From the NCBI GenBank assembly GCA_019745775.1, contig JAIESR010000040.1, positions 1 to 64,000 on the forward strand: a stretch of 64,000 bases of DNA, in the 5' to 3' direction. The notes beneath the pieces are model-generated. The model did no database searches. It worked only from the letters and a program-made list of their open reading frames with translations, and was not told the origin of the DNA. Shown one piece after another: positions 10,587 through 19,376 of this stretch; position 1 is the stretch's first letter; each line of letters begins with the position of its first letter. Both the position numbers and the translations under genes were made by a program. The DNA comes from Xanthobacteraceae bacterium. Lineage in GTDB: Bacteria > Pseudomonadota > Alphaproteobacteria > Rhizobiales > Xanthobacteraceae.

Positions 10587-11537
10587 TCATGAGGCGATGC
10601 GATCGACTGCAGCGATTGCAGCGGTCGCATCCGGCCGTTCGCCCTTGCCGCCGACGACCGCAATCGGCCCCTGTCCCAACGGCCCGGTGAGACCGGGTTC
10701 ACTGCCGACAAAGATTCCGACCAATGGCACGCCGAGCGCGCCGGCTAAATGCAACAGGCCGGTGTCGACGCCGACCACGAGTGCGGCGCCGGCAATCAGC
10801 CGCGCCACGGCGTCGAGCGGTTGCAGATCGGGCACCCCGGCATCGGGCAATGCGGCGGCAATGGCGCGACTGCGCTCCTGCTCGCGCGCCGTGCCCCACG
10901 GCAACACCAGCCGAAGATTGCGCGCGCGCAGGGACTGCCCAAGCGCGATCCAAAGCTCGGCCGGCCATTCCTTGTCGGGCTCCGCGGTTGCGTGCAGCAG
11001 CAGCGCGTAGCGATCCGGCGACGGTCGCGCGAGCTTGGCGCGGTCGAGGCCGTAGTCCGGTGGCCCCTCGGGCGAATAGCCGAGCGCGAGACCGGTCAGG
11101 CGACGATTGCGCGTGATCGCATGCTGGTCGCGCGCAACGCTGTGCCGGACATCGTAGAACAGCGAGGCGGCGCGCTCGCGGATGCTGTCGGCGTCGTAGC
11201 CATGACGGCGGCCATGCGCCGCGCGCGCTATCAGTGCGGACCGGACCAAGCCTTGCGTGTCGATGATCGCATCGTAATTTCGCGCACGCAGGCCGCGCCA
11301 AAACCCGCCGACCTCGCGCCAAGTCGAAGCTCCGACCGGCGCGCGCCGCCACCGGCGCGATGCAACGGGAATGACCTCGTCGATCGCCGGATGCAATCGC
11401 ACCAGCGGCGCGAAGCTTTCCTCCACCACCCAGGAAAAACGGAACGAGGGCCGCCGGGCGCGGGCATCGCTCAATGCCGGCATATGGTGGATGACATCGC
11501 CAAGAGACGAAGTCTTGACGAACAAGACGTCGGACAT
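10587..11537 (-). CDS. waaC: lipopolysaccharide heptosyltransferase I (family 9)
   Basis: GT-B enzyme of 316 residues that adds the first heptose to Kdo in the LPS core. The N-terminus VLFVKTSSLGDVIHHMPALSDA is the WaaC signature. A DTQGLVRSAL stretch follows, and VVGVDTGLLHLAGALGVPLVGIF lies in the C-terminal nucleotide-sugar domain. Together with hldD, hldE and waaF it makes the heptose pathway of this window complete through the second transfer. Confidence 0.92.
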   Translation of the reverse strand: MSDVLFVKTSSLGDVIHHMPALSDARARRPSFRFSWVVEESFAPLVRLHPAIDEVIPVASRRWRRAPVGASTWREVGGFWRGLRARNYDAIIDTQGLVRSALIARAAHGRRHGYDADSIRERAASLFYDVRHSVARDQHAITRNRRLTGLALGYSPEGPPDYGLDRAKLARPSPDRYALLLHATAEPDKEWPAELWIALGQSLRARNLRLVLPWGTAREQERSRAIAAALPDAGVPDLQPLDAVARLIAGAALVVGVDTGLLHLAGALGVPLVGIFVGSEPGLTGPLGQGPIAVVGGKGERPDATAAIAAVDRIAS

Positions 11538-11745
11538 GGCCGTTCGTCACCCCTCGGTAACCCAAATCTGCGCGCTGAATCCGGCAACGCTTCGAAGGCA
11601 TTGGCTCATATACGCCGGATCGGGGCTTGTCACGGGGCCCTATGACGCGCATGCATGGATACAAGTATCAACCGACAGCGACCGTAACGGGATTTTCAGG
11701 AGATTGCGGCATAGCCATTGCAGCAACGAGGAACTGGACCACCCC

Positions 11746-12756
11746 ATGACGATCATGGTTACCGGCGGCGCCGGCTACATTGGCAGTCACATGGTGCAAA
11801 CGCTGGTTGACGCCGGCGAGCGCGTGGTCGTCCTCGACAACCTGTCGACCGGCTTCGAATGGGCGATCCCGAAGGGCGTGCCGCTCGTCATCGGCGAGAC
11901 CGGCGATCAGCTGCGGGTGGCTGCGCTGATCGCGGAGCACCGCATCGATTCGATCATTCATTTCGCGGCGTCGATCGTCGTGCCGGACTCGGTTCGCGAT
12001 CCGCTCGGCTACTACCGCAACAACACGGTGAACTCGCGCGCGCTGCTCGAGGTCGCCGTGAACAGCGGCGTCAAGCAGTTCATCTTTTCTTCGACCGCGG
12101 CGGTCTACGGTAATCCCGCGACGGCGCCGGTGAACGAGGACGCACCGCTCGCGCCGATGTCGCCCTACGGCAATTCCAAGCTGATGACCGAGATCATGCT
12201 CCGGGACGTCGGAGCGGCCTCCGACTTGAACTATGTGATCTTGCGCTATTTCAACGTCGCGGGTGCCGATCCTGCGTTGCGCACCGGACAATCGACGCTG
12301 GGCGCGACACACCTCATCAAGGTGGCCGTCGAGACCGCGCTCGGGATGCGCCCGAAGCTCGACGTCTACGGCACCGACTACAACACGCCCGACGGCACCT
12401 GCGTCCGCGACTACATTCATGTCATGGACCTTGCCAACGCCCACATGGTCGCGCTCGGCCATCTGCGCCGCGGCGGCGAAAACGCCACCTTCAACTGCGG
12501 CTACGGCCACGGCTATTCCGTGCTCGAAGTCGTGGACGCGGTGAAGCGCGTGAGCCAGCGCGACTTCAAGGTGGAGCTCGCGCCGCGCCGTCGGGGTGAC
12601 CCGGCGATGATCGTGGCGGATTGCGCCCGTATCCGCGCGCAGCTCGGATGGACCCCGCGCTTGGACAATCTCGACCTGATTGTCGAGCATGCGCTGGCAT
12701 GGGAAAGCCGCCTCGAAAATCTGCGCCGCGAGGTCCGTGCGGTCGGCCGGAAGTAA
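11746..12756 (+). CDS. galE: UDP-glucose 4-epimerase
   Basis: SDR-family epimerase interconverting UDP-glucose and UDP-galactose, 336 residues. It shows VTGGAGYIGSHMV at the N-terminus, SSTAAVYG, and the YGNSK YxxxK motif. RYFNVAGADP and TPDGTCVRDYIHVMDLA are also present; both are diagnostic of GalE. The long frame opens at 11371, but that stretch overlaps waaC on the other strand. The ATG at 11746 follows GAGGAA. It supplies a hexose precursor for surface polysaccharide, consistent with neighbouring LPS genes. Confidence 0.93.
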   Translation: MTIMVTGGAGYIGSHMVQTLVDAGERVVVLDNLSTGFEWAIPKGVPLVIGETGDQLRVAALIAEHRIDSIIHFAASIVVPDSVRDPLGYYRNNTVNSRALLEVAVNSGVKQFIFSSTAAVYGNPATAPVNEDAPLAPMSPYGNSKLMTEIMLRDVGAASDLNYVILRYFNVAGADPALRTGQSTLGATHLIKVAVETALGMRPKLDVYGTDYNTPDGTCVRDYIHVMDLANAHMVALGHLRRGGENATFNCGYGHGYSVLEVVDAVKRVSQRDFKVELAPRRRGDPAMIVADCARIRAQLGWTPRLDNLDLIVEHALAWESRLENLRREVRAVGRK

Positions 12757-12894
12757 GGCAGTCCCGAGCGAGAAAGTCGCCGCAGCGCACTGAAATTTCA
12801 AGGGTTTTTGCCGACCTCAGACTCTTTCGGCTTGAAATCCGAGCCGAGGGCGGGCAAGGCATGCGGGCGCCAAGCCGCACGCCACGGACCCTGC

Positions 12895-14703
12895 ATGCTC
12901 ACGTCGCGCCTGAAGTCATCCCTCATCGACCCGACAAGCTCTACAGGGCTGATCTGGAGACTGTTGTCCGAGTATGCCGCTACCCGTTGGCATCGTTACG
13001 CGATCGCGTTCGCCCTGATGGCATTCGCCGCCGGCGCGACCGCGCTGACGGCCTATCTGGCCGGTGACGTCATCAACAAGGCTTACGTCAGCCGCGATTT
13101 CCATGCCGTCATCCAGACCAGCCTGATCTTGATGCTTGTCTTCACGTTGCGCGGCGCCGCCACTTACGGGCATTCGGTCATCCTCGCACGCATCGGCACC
13201 AGTATCGTTGCCGAGAACCAGCGACGCCTGTTCGATCGGCTACAGCAGCAAAACCTCACCTATTTCTCCGAGCGCCACAGCACCGAGTTGATCGCCCGGC
13301 TGACAAGCGGCGCGGCTGCGGTGAACCAGACGCTGAGCCTGGTCATTACCGCCATCGGGCGCGATCTCCTCACGCTGATGGCGCTCACGGCGGTCATGTT
13401 CGTCCAGGACCCGATCATGTCGCTCGTGGTCTTCGTGATCGTGCCGCCGGTGTTGTTCGTGCTGCGCAAGCTCGTCAAACGCATCAAGCTGGTCGCGATG
13501 ACGCAATGGCACGGCGGCGCACAGACGCTCGAAACGCTGCAGGAGACGATCCAGGGCATTCGGCTCGTGAAATCGTTCACGCTGGAAGATAAGATGCGCG
13601 AGCGCTTCCACGCGAACGTCGCGAGCGTGCAAGGCGCATCCAACAAGATGGCGCGCGTCAGCAACCGCAGCGCTCCCCTCATCGAAACCCTGGCCGGCCT
13701 CGCGATTGCATGCTTGATGGTCTATGCCGGCCATCGCGTGATCAATACCGGTGCCTCGCCGGGCGAATTCTTTTCGTTCATCACCGCGTTCCTGCTGGCG
13801 TATGAGCCGGCCAAGCGGCTGGCACGGCTCAACCTCGATCTCAACGTCGCGCTGGTGAACGTCCGGGTGTTGCTCGACGTCATTGACAGCCCGCCCACCG
13901 AGCCTTCCGATGAGGACCGGCCGCCCTTGAAGGTCACGACGGCGCGACTCGAATTCCGCGACGTCTCGTTCTCATACCGGCCGGGCGAGCCGACGATCCG
14001 CAACATGTCGTTCGTTGCGGAGCCCGGTCGCATGACGGCTCTGGTCGGTCCGTCGGGCGGCGGCAAATCCACCGTGCTGAATCTGATCCTGCGCTTCTAC
14101 GAGGTCGGCGGCGGCGTCATCGCCATCGACAACCAGGACATCGCGTCGGTATCGCGGCGCTCGCTGCGCAGCCAGGTGTCCTATGTGAGCCAGGACGTTT
14201 TTCTGTTTCGGACCACGATTCGGGAGAACATCGCATTCGGCCGTCCGGGCGCGACCGACGCCGAGATCGTTGCCGCCGCCAGGGCCGCGCAGGCGCACGA
14301 CTTCATCAGCGGGTTCCCGAAGGGCTACGACACCATGGTCGGCGAGCGCGGGCTCGGCCTCTCGGGCGGCGAACGCCAGCGCATCGCAATAGCGCGCGCG
14401 CTGGTCAAGAACGCGCCGCTGATCCTGCTCGACGAAGCGACGGCATCGCTCGATTCGGAGTCTGAGCACTACGTCCAGAAAGCGGTTGCGGAATTATGCA
14501 AGGGCCGGACCACCCTCGTCATTGCGCACCGGCTGTCGACAATCATGCACGCCGACAACATCCTGGTGATCGAGGCCGGCGAGGTCACCGACTCCGGGCG
14601 GCATGATGAGCTATTGCGCAAGGCCGGACGCTACGCCTTGTTTTACCGCCTGCAACTCCAGCATCAGCAGGAGCGCGAGCCGATTACCGCTTCGGGCGGC
14701 TGA
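12895..14703 (+). CDS. MsbA-like ABC exporter (fused permease and ATPase)
   Basis: Half-transporter of about 602 residues with an N-terminal six-helix domain (residues 1-310) and a C-terminal ATPase. Walker A GPSGGGKST, Q-loop, signature LSGGERQR, Walker B ILLDEATAS and IAHRLST H-loop are all intact. It would act as a homodimer in the inner membrane. The LPS-gene context suggests lipid A-core or another lipid-linked substrate, but the substrate is not proven. The frame opens at 12808; the ATG at 12895 removes a Gly/Arg-rich stretch and leaves MLTSRLKSSLIDP, which I favour. Confidence 0.85.
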   Translation: MLTSRLKSSLIDPTSSTGLIWRLLSEYAATRWHRYAIAFALMAFAAGATALTAYLAGDVINKAYVSRDFHAVIQTSLILMLVFTLRGAATYGHSVILARIGTSIVAENQRRLFDRLQQQNLTYFSERHSTELIARLTSGAAAVNQTLSLVITAIGRDLLTLMALTAVMFVQDPIMSLVVFVIVPPVLFVLRKLVKRIKLVAMTQWHGGAQTLETLQETIQGIRLVKSFTLEDKMRERFHANVASVQGASNKMARVSNRSAPLIETLAGLAIACLMVYAGHRVINTGASPGEFFSFITAFLLAYEPAKRLARLNLDLNVALVNVRVLLDVIDSPPTEPSDEDRPPLKVTTARLEFRDVSFSYRPGEPTIRNMSFVAEPGRMTALVGPSGGGKSTVLNLILRFYEVGGGVIAIDNQDIASVSRRSLRSQVSYVSQDVFLFRTTIRENIAFGRPGATDAEIVAAARAAQAHDFISGFPKGYDTMVGERGLGLSGGERQRIAIARALVKNAPLILLDEATASLDSESEHYVQKAVAELCKGRTTLVIAHRLSTIMHADNILVIEAGEVTDSGRHDELLRKAGRYALFYRLQLQHQQEREPITASGG

Positions 14704-14867
14704 CGGCCGGATCTTGGCCGCGGCATGGAACCTCCCGCCGCGATCGGCATTGCAACCATCGGCAGCACTGAAATCGGTGGCCGCCGCGACGTCTCGGTCG
14801 CGCCTTAATGTTCCGGTTACCTATTGTGCCAAGAATACAAAGCCGCCGGGCCCAAGGGAGAATCGTC

Positions 14868-15050
14868 GTGACAATGACCACCGACCCGGTGTCGCCCCAA
14901 CTCACCCAAGCCATGATGGATCGGATCGCCGGCCTGCAAGCCGCGTCGACCGCCGAGGCGCTGCGCGCGTTGCGTGCCGCATTCCCGGACATCCCATTGG
15001 CCGCGCGCGTGACCGCGCTCGAAGCGATCCGCCGCACCGAGGCGGCCTGA
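14868..15050 (+). CDS. small conserved-type hypothetical protein
   Basis: About 60 residues, starting at GTG 14868 (AAGGGAG seven bases upstream) or ATG 14874. The product (MTTDPVSPQLTQAMMDRIAG...) is short, alpha-helical in character and Ala-rich, with no cysteines or membrane segment. It sits 69 bases ahead of the crotonase gene in the same direction and may share its transcript. I do not recognise a family. The ribosome-binding site and codon bias support it being real. Confidence 0.55.
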   Translation: MTMTTDPVSPQLTQAMMDRIAGLQAASTAEALRALRAAFPDIPLAARVTALEAIRRTEAA

Positions 15051-15119
15051 ACACCACAATCACGTCCCGCTTTCCGCCGCCGTCGCGATCGGCTTTAATC
15101 GCCTATCGAAGAGGCGGCG

Positions 15120-15917
15120 ATGGACGAGCAACCCATACTGATCGAGCGCAAGACGGGCTATCGCGTCATCACGCTCAACCGTCCGCAGCGGCTCAATGCC
15201 TTCACCGAGGCCATGCACAAGGCGTTGCGTGACGCACTCGCCGAGGCGGAAGCCGACGAGGCCTGCCGCGCTTTGCTGTTGACCGGCGCCGGCCGCGGCT
15301 TCTGCGCCGGCCAAGACCTCAACGACCGGCTGTCGAAGGCGGGCGAGACGCCGGTGCTCGGCGGCGCCCTCGAGGCCTATTACAACCCGCTGGTCCGCAA
15401 ATTGCGCGGGCTGCCGTTCCCGGTGGTCGCGGCGGTAAACGGCGTCGCCGCCGGCGCCGGCTGCAACATCGCACTCGCCTGCGACATCGTTCTCGCAGCC
15501 CGCAGCGCGAATTTCGTGCAGTCATTCGCCAAGATCGGGCTCGTTCCCGACTCCGGCGGCACTTGGATTTTGCCGCGGCTGATCGGCCCCGCGCGCGCCC
15601 GCGCGCTGGCACTGACCGCCGAGCCGGTGCCGGCCGAGAAGGCGGAAAGCTGGGGCATGATCTGGAAAGCGCTGCCGGACGAGGAGCTCCTGACGGAAGC
15701 GCATCAGCTCTGCGATCACTTCGCATCCGCGCCGACGCTCGGCCTCGCGCTGATCAAGCGCGCGCTCGACGACTCCTGGGGCAACGATCTCGATGCGCAG
15801 CTGGACCTCGAACGCGAATTCCAGCGCGAGGCAAGCCTCACGCCCGACTATGGCGAGGGCGTGCGCGCGTTCCTGGAGAAACGCGCACCGAAATTCAGCG
15901 GCCGCAGGCCGCGCTGA
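15120..15917 (+). CDS. enoyl-CoA hydratase/isomerase family protein (PaaG-like)
   Basis: Crotonase of 265 residues. It has LTGAGRGFCAGQDLND (oxyanion-hole loop) and VAAVNGVAAGAGCNIALACDI. The IGLVPDSGGTW segment supplies an Asp where PaaG isomerases have their catalytic acid. The overall look is closest to 1,2-epoxyphenylacetyl-CoA isomerase. However, no other phenylacetate genes are near, so I leave the substrate as an unsaturated or aromatic acyl-CoA. The gene stands between a small hypothetical gene and a convergent class II aldolase. Confidence 0.85.
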   Translation: MDEQPILIERKTGYRVITLNRPQRLNAFTEAMHKALRDALAEAEADEACRALLLTGAGRGFCAGQDLNDRLSKAGETPVLGGALEAYYNPLVRKLRGLPFPVVAAVNGVAAGAGCNIALACDIVLAARSANFVQSFAKIGLVPDSGGTWILPRLIGPARARALALTAEPVPAEKAESWGMIWKALPDEELLTEAHQLCDHFASAPTLGLALIKRALDDSWGNDLDAQLDLEREFQREASLTPDYGEGVRAFLEKRAPKFSGRRPR

Positions 15918-15919
15918 AA

Positions 15920-16717
15920 CTACTTCCGCTTCTTTGCGCGTTTGGTCTTCTTCGCCGGCGTACGGCTGGCCTTGGTCGGTGATTTGGTCTTCGGCGGCAA
16001 ACGCCCGGCCTCGGCCAACCGCATCGTCCAGTATTCCCAGGTGCGTCCCGTGACGTTGGGCAGTGCATTGAGCGTGCTGGCGAGCTTCACCTCGCCGGGC
16101 GTGAGCTTGTCGACCTTGCCCAGCATATGCGCCTGGAGCTGATAGACCGCGTTCTGGCACATGAAGATGCAGCGCGAGACGAGCTCGCGGATGTCGGCGC
16201 CGACCACCGTGGCGCCATGACGGTTGAGCAGCAGGGCCGAATGGTTGCCGAGGGCGCGCGCGTGCGAGCGGCCTTCTTCCGGCGTCCGCACCAGGAGATT
16301 GGTGTCGCCGAATTCCTCCTGCTGGTCCCAGAACGGCGTGGTCTCGCCCGTGGCGGCGCCGAGGTGGAACACCGGCTCGATCGGCACGCCGGCGACGCAG
16401 AACGGCAAGACGGCCGCCGCATGGTGGTGACACACCGCCATCACGTCGGGGCGCGCTTCATAAATGCAGCCGTGGATCACGCGCTCGGCAAACATCGGCA
16501 GCGACGGCGGCTTCACCGGCTCGGAATCGAGCGTGTATTCGAGGATGTCGGACGGCTCGATCAGTTGCGGCGAGCGCGAGCGCGACAGGAAATAGCGCCC
16601 GGGATCGGTCGGATGACGCATGCTCACATGCCCGAAGGCGTCGAGCACGTTTTCCTGGGCCAGCATGCGGCTGGCGAGGGCGATCTCCTGGCGGATTTCA
16701 TCAAGGCGGTTCGGCAC
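15920..16717 (-). CDS. class II aldolase/adducin-domain protein
   Basis: Zinc-dependent aldolase-fold protein, 265 residues. The metal-ligand histidines are visible in CHHHAAAVLPF and later in NRHGATVV; an early FGHVSMRHP block matches the substrate side. Relatives act on sugar phosphates, or decarboxylate or hydrolyse oxo-acids, so the reaction is open. The C-terminus is a Lys-rich tail of about 25 residues (KKTKRAKKRK), unusual for the family. The GTG at 16717 is preceded by AGGAAGAA and is chosen over an upstream ATG at 16810 that has no such site. Confidence 0.82.
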   Translation of the reverse strand: MPNRLDEIRQEIALASRMLAQENVLDAFGHVSMRHPTDPGRYFLSRSRSPQLIEPSDILEYTLDSEPVKPPSLPMFAERVIHGCIYEARPDVMAVCHHHAAAVLPFCVAGVPIEPVFHLGAATGETTPFWDQQEEFGDTNLLVRTPEEGRSHARALGNHSALLLNRHGATVVGADIRELVSRCIFMCQNAVYQLQAHMLGKVDKLTPGEVKLASTLNALPNVTGRTWEYWTMRLAEAGRLPPKTKSPTKASRTPAKKTKRAKKRK

Positions 16718-16826
16718 GCGCTTCTTCCTGTGTCGACGGGAATCGAGCCGCAGCAAAGCTGATCGATCTCGCCTTGCCAAGTGCACCTCCCCGACCTCGA
16801 TGATGTACAAAACTTCAAACAGCTTG

Positions 16827-16846
16827 ACTTAGCTCGCACGCTAAGT
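16827..16846. promoter_or_regulatory. inverted repeat, possible operator
   Basis: A perfect 7-base inverted repeat, ACTTAGC-(tcgcac)-GCTAAGT, lies in the 208-base divergent region between the class II aldolase start (16717) and the toxin-like gene (16926). An A/T-rich tract follows it. The size and spacing fit a dimeric repressor site. No adjacent regulator gene is present, so which gene it controls is unknown. Confidence 0.4.
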
Positions 16847-16925
16847 TAGGAATTTTTTCTTGCACCGGATCCCGAAAGATGGTACAGCTAGGATTATTTC
16901 CTTTCATCACCATCGGAGGTTTCCC

Positions 16926-17756
16926 ATGCCCCTTCATACTCACGTCCTCAACGAAATTGCCCGCCTGATGCGCGATCCCGACGCACTGCGCCATGAACGC
17001 GAGCGCATGCCGCCGTCCGGTCGGCGCGGTCACTACGATCCAAACCAGCCGCGGGTGCCAGCCGGACATTCCGATGGTGGGCAGTGGATGGATACCGACG
17101 GCAATACCACTTCCGGGCCACACGACAATGAACAGCCGCAACTCGCGCAATTTTCTCCTGACCGTTCCCCGGTTCGCACGCCAGCACGGCCACCAGTACG
17201 GGGACCACTCGGAGCGCTACTGTCCCTGTTCGCCGCACTCTCTGCCCGAAACACGCCTGAACAAAGAGCGGTCCTTGAATTCAATGCGAGAGAATTTCGA
17301 CCGAACGCCGATGGCGAGTTTTACGGAGGCAAAGTCGGCGTGCTCAATCGCAATCAGGTCAATGAAAATTGTCCCCGCCTGGGAGAAGTTCAATCTCGAA
17401 CGAACCACGCAACCGACGTCATAGACCGCAGTTCGCCAAACATGTCCGCTCAGCAACGCGGAACGGCCATACATACGCATCTCAAGCATCAAATAGAAAA
17501 TCTCGGAAATCCCAATTTTCGCGCGGAAGCCTCACTCCTGAAGGAACTGGCAGCCGACGCGAGATATGGCGCGAAGGGCTCGATTCGCATTGACGTACTT
17601 GAAAACGTCGGTAATGGAACCGTCTGTGTGTACGATATCAAAACGGGTCGAAGCGGCTTGATCCCTGCGCGAATGGCTGAGATCGCAAAGACTGTGCTAA
17701 AAGCATTTCCAGGAACCCAGCGCATTGTTGTCAGCGAAATCAGACCTCTCAGATGA
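16926..17756 (+). CDS. putative polymorphic toxin with PD-(D/E)XK-like C-terminal domain
   Basis: The 276-residue protein has three parts. Residues 1-30 are a helical start rich in charged residues. Residues 37-55 hold the motif DPNQPRVPAG..DGGQW. A Pro/Arg-rich, low-complexity linker (60-115) leads to a globular C-terminus (about 120-276). There, IRIDVLE (Asp223) and YDIKTG (Asp237-x-Lys239) sit on adjacent predicted strands, the layout of a PD-(D/E)XK nuclease core; E201 could complete it. The start at 16926 has GGAGG upstream. The next gene overlaps by four bases. The same adaptor motif recurs at 50.7 kb. Base composition is more A/T than the flanks, suggesting transfer. Nuclease activity is an inference. 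Confidence 0.6.
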   Translation: MPLHTHVLNEIARLMRDPDALRHERERMPPSGRRGHYDPNQPRVPAGHSDGGQWMDTDGNTTSGPHDNEQPQLAQFSPDRSPVRTPARPPVRGPLGALLSLFAALSARNTPEQRAVLEFNAREFRPNADGEFYGGKVGVLNRNQVNENCPRLGEVQSRTNHATDVIDRSSPNMSAQQRGTAIHTHLKHQIENLGNPNFRAEASLLKELAADARYGAKGSIRIDVLENVGNGTVCVYDIKTGRSGLIPARMAEIAKTVLKAFPGTQRIVVSEIRPLR

Positions 17757-18424
17757 CCACTGTTGCGCAAGTCAAGCAGGCAGTGAAGCCACTCCTGCAA
17801 CGCAACCCCGACTTGGCGTTGGTCGGGCGCCTGGTCGTGGTCAAACCCGTGCATCACATCCTACGCGGCATCTATATCGATCGCAGCAGCGACCCGCTTG
17901 AGTTCGTTCCAACGTGGTCTGTCATCGTCATGTGCGAATCTCATCGGGACTTCACATATCGATGGGGCGGACGGGTCTACGGTCCTCCTGGCGGCTGGAA
18001 CATCAACGACCCGGACTTTCCGGTCTTGATGTGCGAGGCAATAGAACGTGAGGCATTGTTGCCGATGCGATCGATTGGAACGATCGACGACTTCGTGAAA
18101 TTCACCTCGAAAGAGCGATTTCCGGATACTTACCTGGATTTATACCAGATGCGCAAAATCTTCGTCGATGTCGCACGCGGTGATCTGCAATCGGCTGGTT
18201 CGATTTGTGACTACATGAAAACCGATCGGGCGCGGCGGTGGCATCTGCCTGATATGCAGGAAAGATACGATCGAGTTACAAAAGAGCTCTGCCCTCTCAT
18301 CACCGCAAACGATCGTGGAGGCCTTGCTCGTCTTCTTCACAAGTACGAAGAAGGCTCGGTCCGGGCCATGAAGCTCGAAAAGTATTGGGAGCCGACACCG
18401 TTTCCGATCGAGCTTCAGCGGTGA
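17753..18424 (+). CDS. hypothetical protein, candidate immunity protein of the upstream toxin
   Basis: A 223-residue soluble protein with no signal peptide or membrane segment. It is rich in aromatic residues (WSVIVMCESHRDFTYRWGGRVYGPPGGW) and has an acidic second half. Its ATG overlaps the toxin gene stop (ATGA), the tight coupling seen in toxin/immunity pairs. I do not recognise the family. Composition matches the toxin gene rather than the catabolic genes on either side. The immunity role is inferred only from position and coupling. Confidence 0.55.
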   Translation: MTTVAQVKQAVKPLLQRNPDLALVGRLVVVKPVHHILRGIYIDRSSDPLEFVPTWSVIVMCESHRDFTYRWGGRVYGPPGGWNINDPDFPVLMCEAIEREALLPMRSIGTIDDFVKFTSKERFPDTYLDLYQMRKIFVDVARGDLQSAGSICDYMKTDRARRWHLPDMQERYDRVTKELCPLITANDRGGLARLLHKYEEGSVRAMKLEKYWEPTPFPIELQR

Positions 18425-18517
18425 CAGGCGCTGCGTCACTATCGAAAGCCTTGCAACAGCCGGAAGATCAACCCAAATTCGGACCGAACCCCCGATGAAA
18501 TCGCGGAGAATCCCGTC

Positions 18518-19369
18518 ATGAACCCAGTCGTTGCAGTCGTCGCGCCCGGCATGATGGGCGCCGCCGTCGGAGGGCGCCTCGTCGCCCACGGCCTCAAGGT
18601 TCTGACCTCGCTCACCGGCCGCAGCGACGAGACCGTCAAGCGCGCGAAGGCCGCCGGGCTTTCAGCAGCGAGCGACGAGGAGATCGCCGCCGCCGACTTC
18701 ATCCTGTCGATCCTGCCACCCGGCAACGCCGTCAAGCTCGCCCAGCGTTTCGCGCCCGCGCTGACCGCCAGCAACGCCAAGCCGGTGTTCGTCGACTGCA
18801 ATGCCATCAGCCCGCCGACCGCCGAAAAGGTCGCGGCGGTGCTCGGCCCGACCGGCTCGCCGTTCGTCGATGCCGGTATCATCGGCTCGCCGCCCCCACC
18901 CAAGGAGGGCAAAGGTCCGAAATTCTACGCCTCGGGTACCCACGCGGGACGTTTCGCGGAACTTAAGAATTTCGGCCTCGATGTGCGCGTGCTCACGGGT
19001 CCGCTGACCGCGGCCTCGGCCATGAAGATGTCCTATGCCGGCATCACCAAGGGCACGCAGGCGCTGGCTGCCGTGATGATGCTCGCGGCGACGCGCGGCG
19101 GCACCGCCGACGCGCTGTTCGCCGAGCTGAAGGACAGCCAGCCGCAGATGCTCGCCTACATGCAGCGCTCGCTGTCGATCATGCCGCCCAAGGCCTATCG
19201 CTGGGTCGCGGAGATGCACGAGATCGCCGACTTCGTCAGCGAGGACCCGGCCGGGCACGAGCTTTATTCCGGCGCGGCGCATTTCTACGAGCAGGTCGCC
19301 CGCGATTTCGACGGCGACAAGAACGAGGTCGAGGCCCTGATGGCGTTCCTCAACAAGGACAAGCAATAG
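18518..19369 (+). CDS. NAD(P)-dependent oxidoreductase, hydroxyisobutyrate dehydrogenase-like (DUF1932 type)
   Basis: A 283-residue dehydrogenase of the 6-phosphogluconate/3-hydroxyisobutyrate superfamily. The N-terminal Rossmann region MNPVVAVVAPGMMGAAVGGRL is followed by the SILPPG loop. KMSYAGITKGTQAL carries the helix where the family has its catalytic lysine (here KMSYAGITK). The C-terminal all-helical half is consistent with DUF1932 members. Substrate is unknown. The gene begins about 90 bases after the immunity-like gene and returns to the high-GC codon use of the core genome. Confidence 0.83.
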   Translation: MNPVVAVVAPGMMGAAVGGRLVAHGLKVLTSLTGRSDETVKRAKAAGLSAASDEEIAAADFILSILPPGNAVKLAQRFAPALTASNAKPVFVDCNAISPPTAEKVAAVLGPTGSPFVDAGIIGSPPPPKEGKGPKFYASGTHAGRFAELKNFGLDVRVLTGPLTAASAMKMSYAGITKGTQALAAVMMLAATRGGTADALFAELKDSQPQMLAYMQRSLSIMPPKAYRWVAEMHEIADFVSEDPAGHELYSGAAHFYEQVARDFDGDKNEVEALMAFLNKDKQ

Positions 19370-19376
19370 CGGCTGC

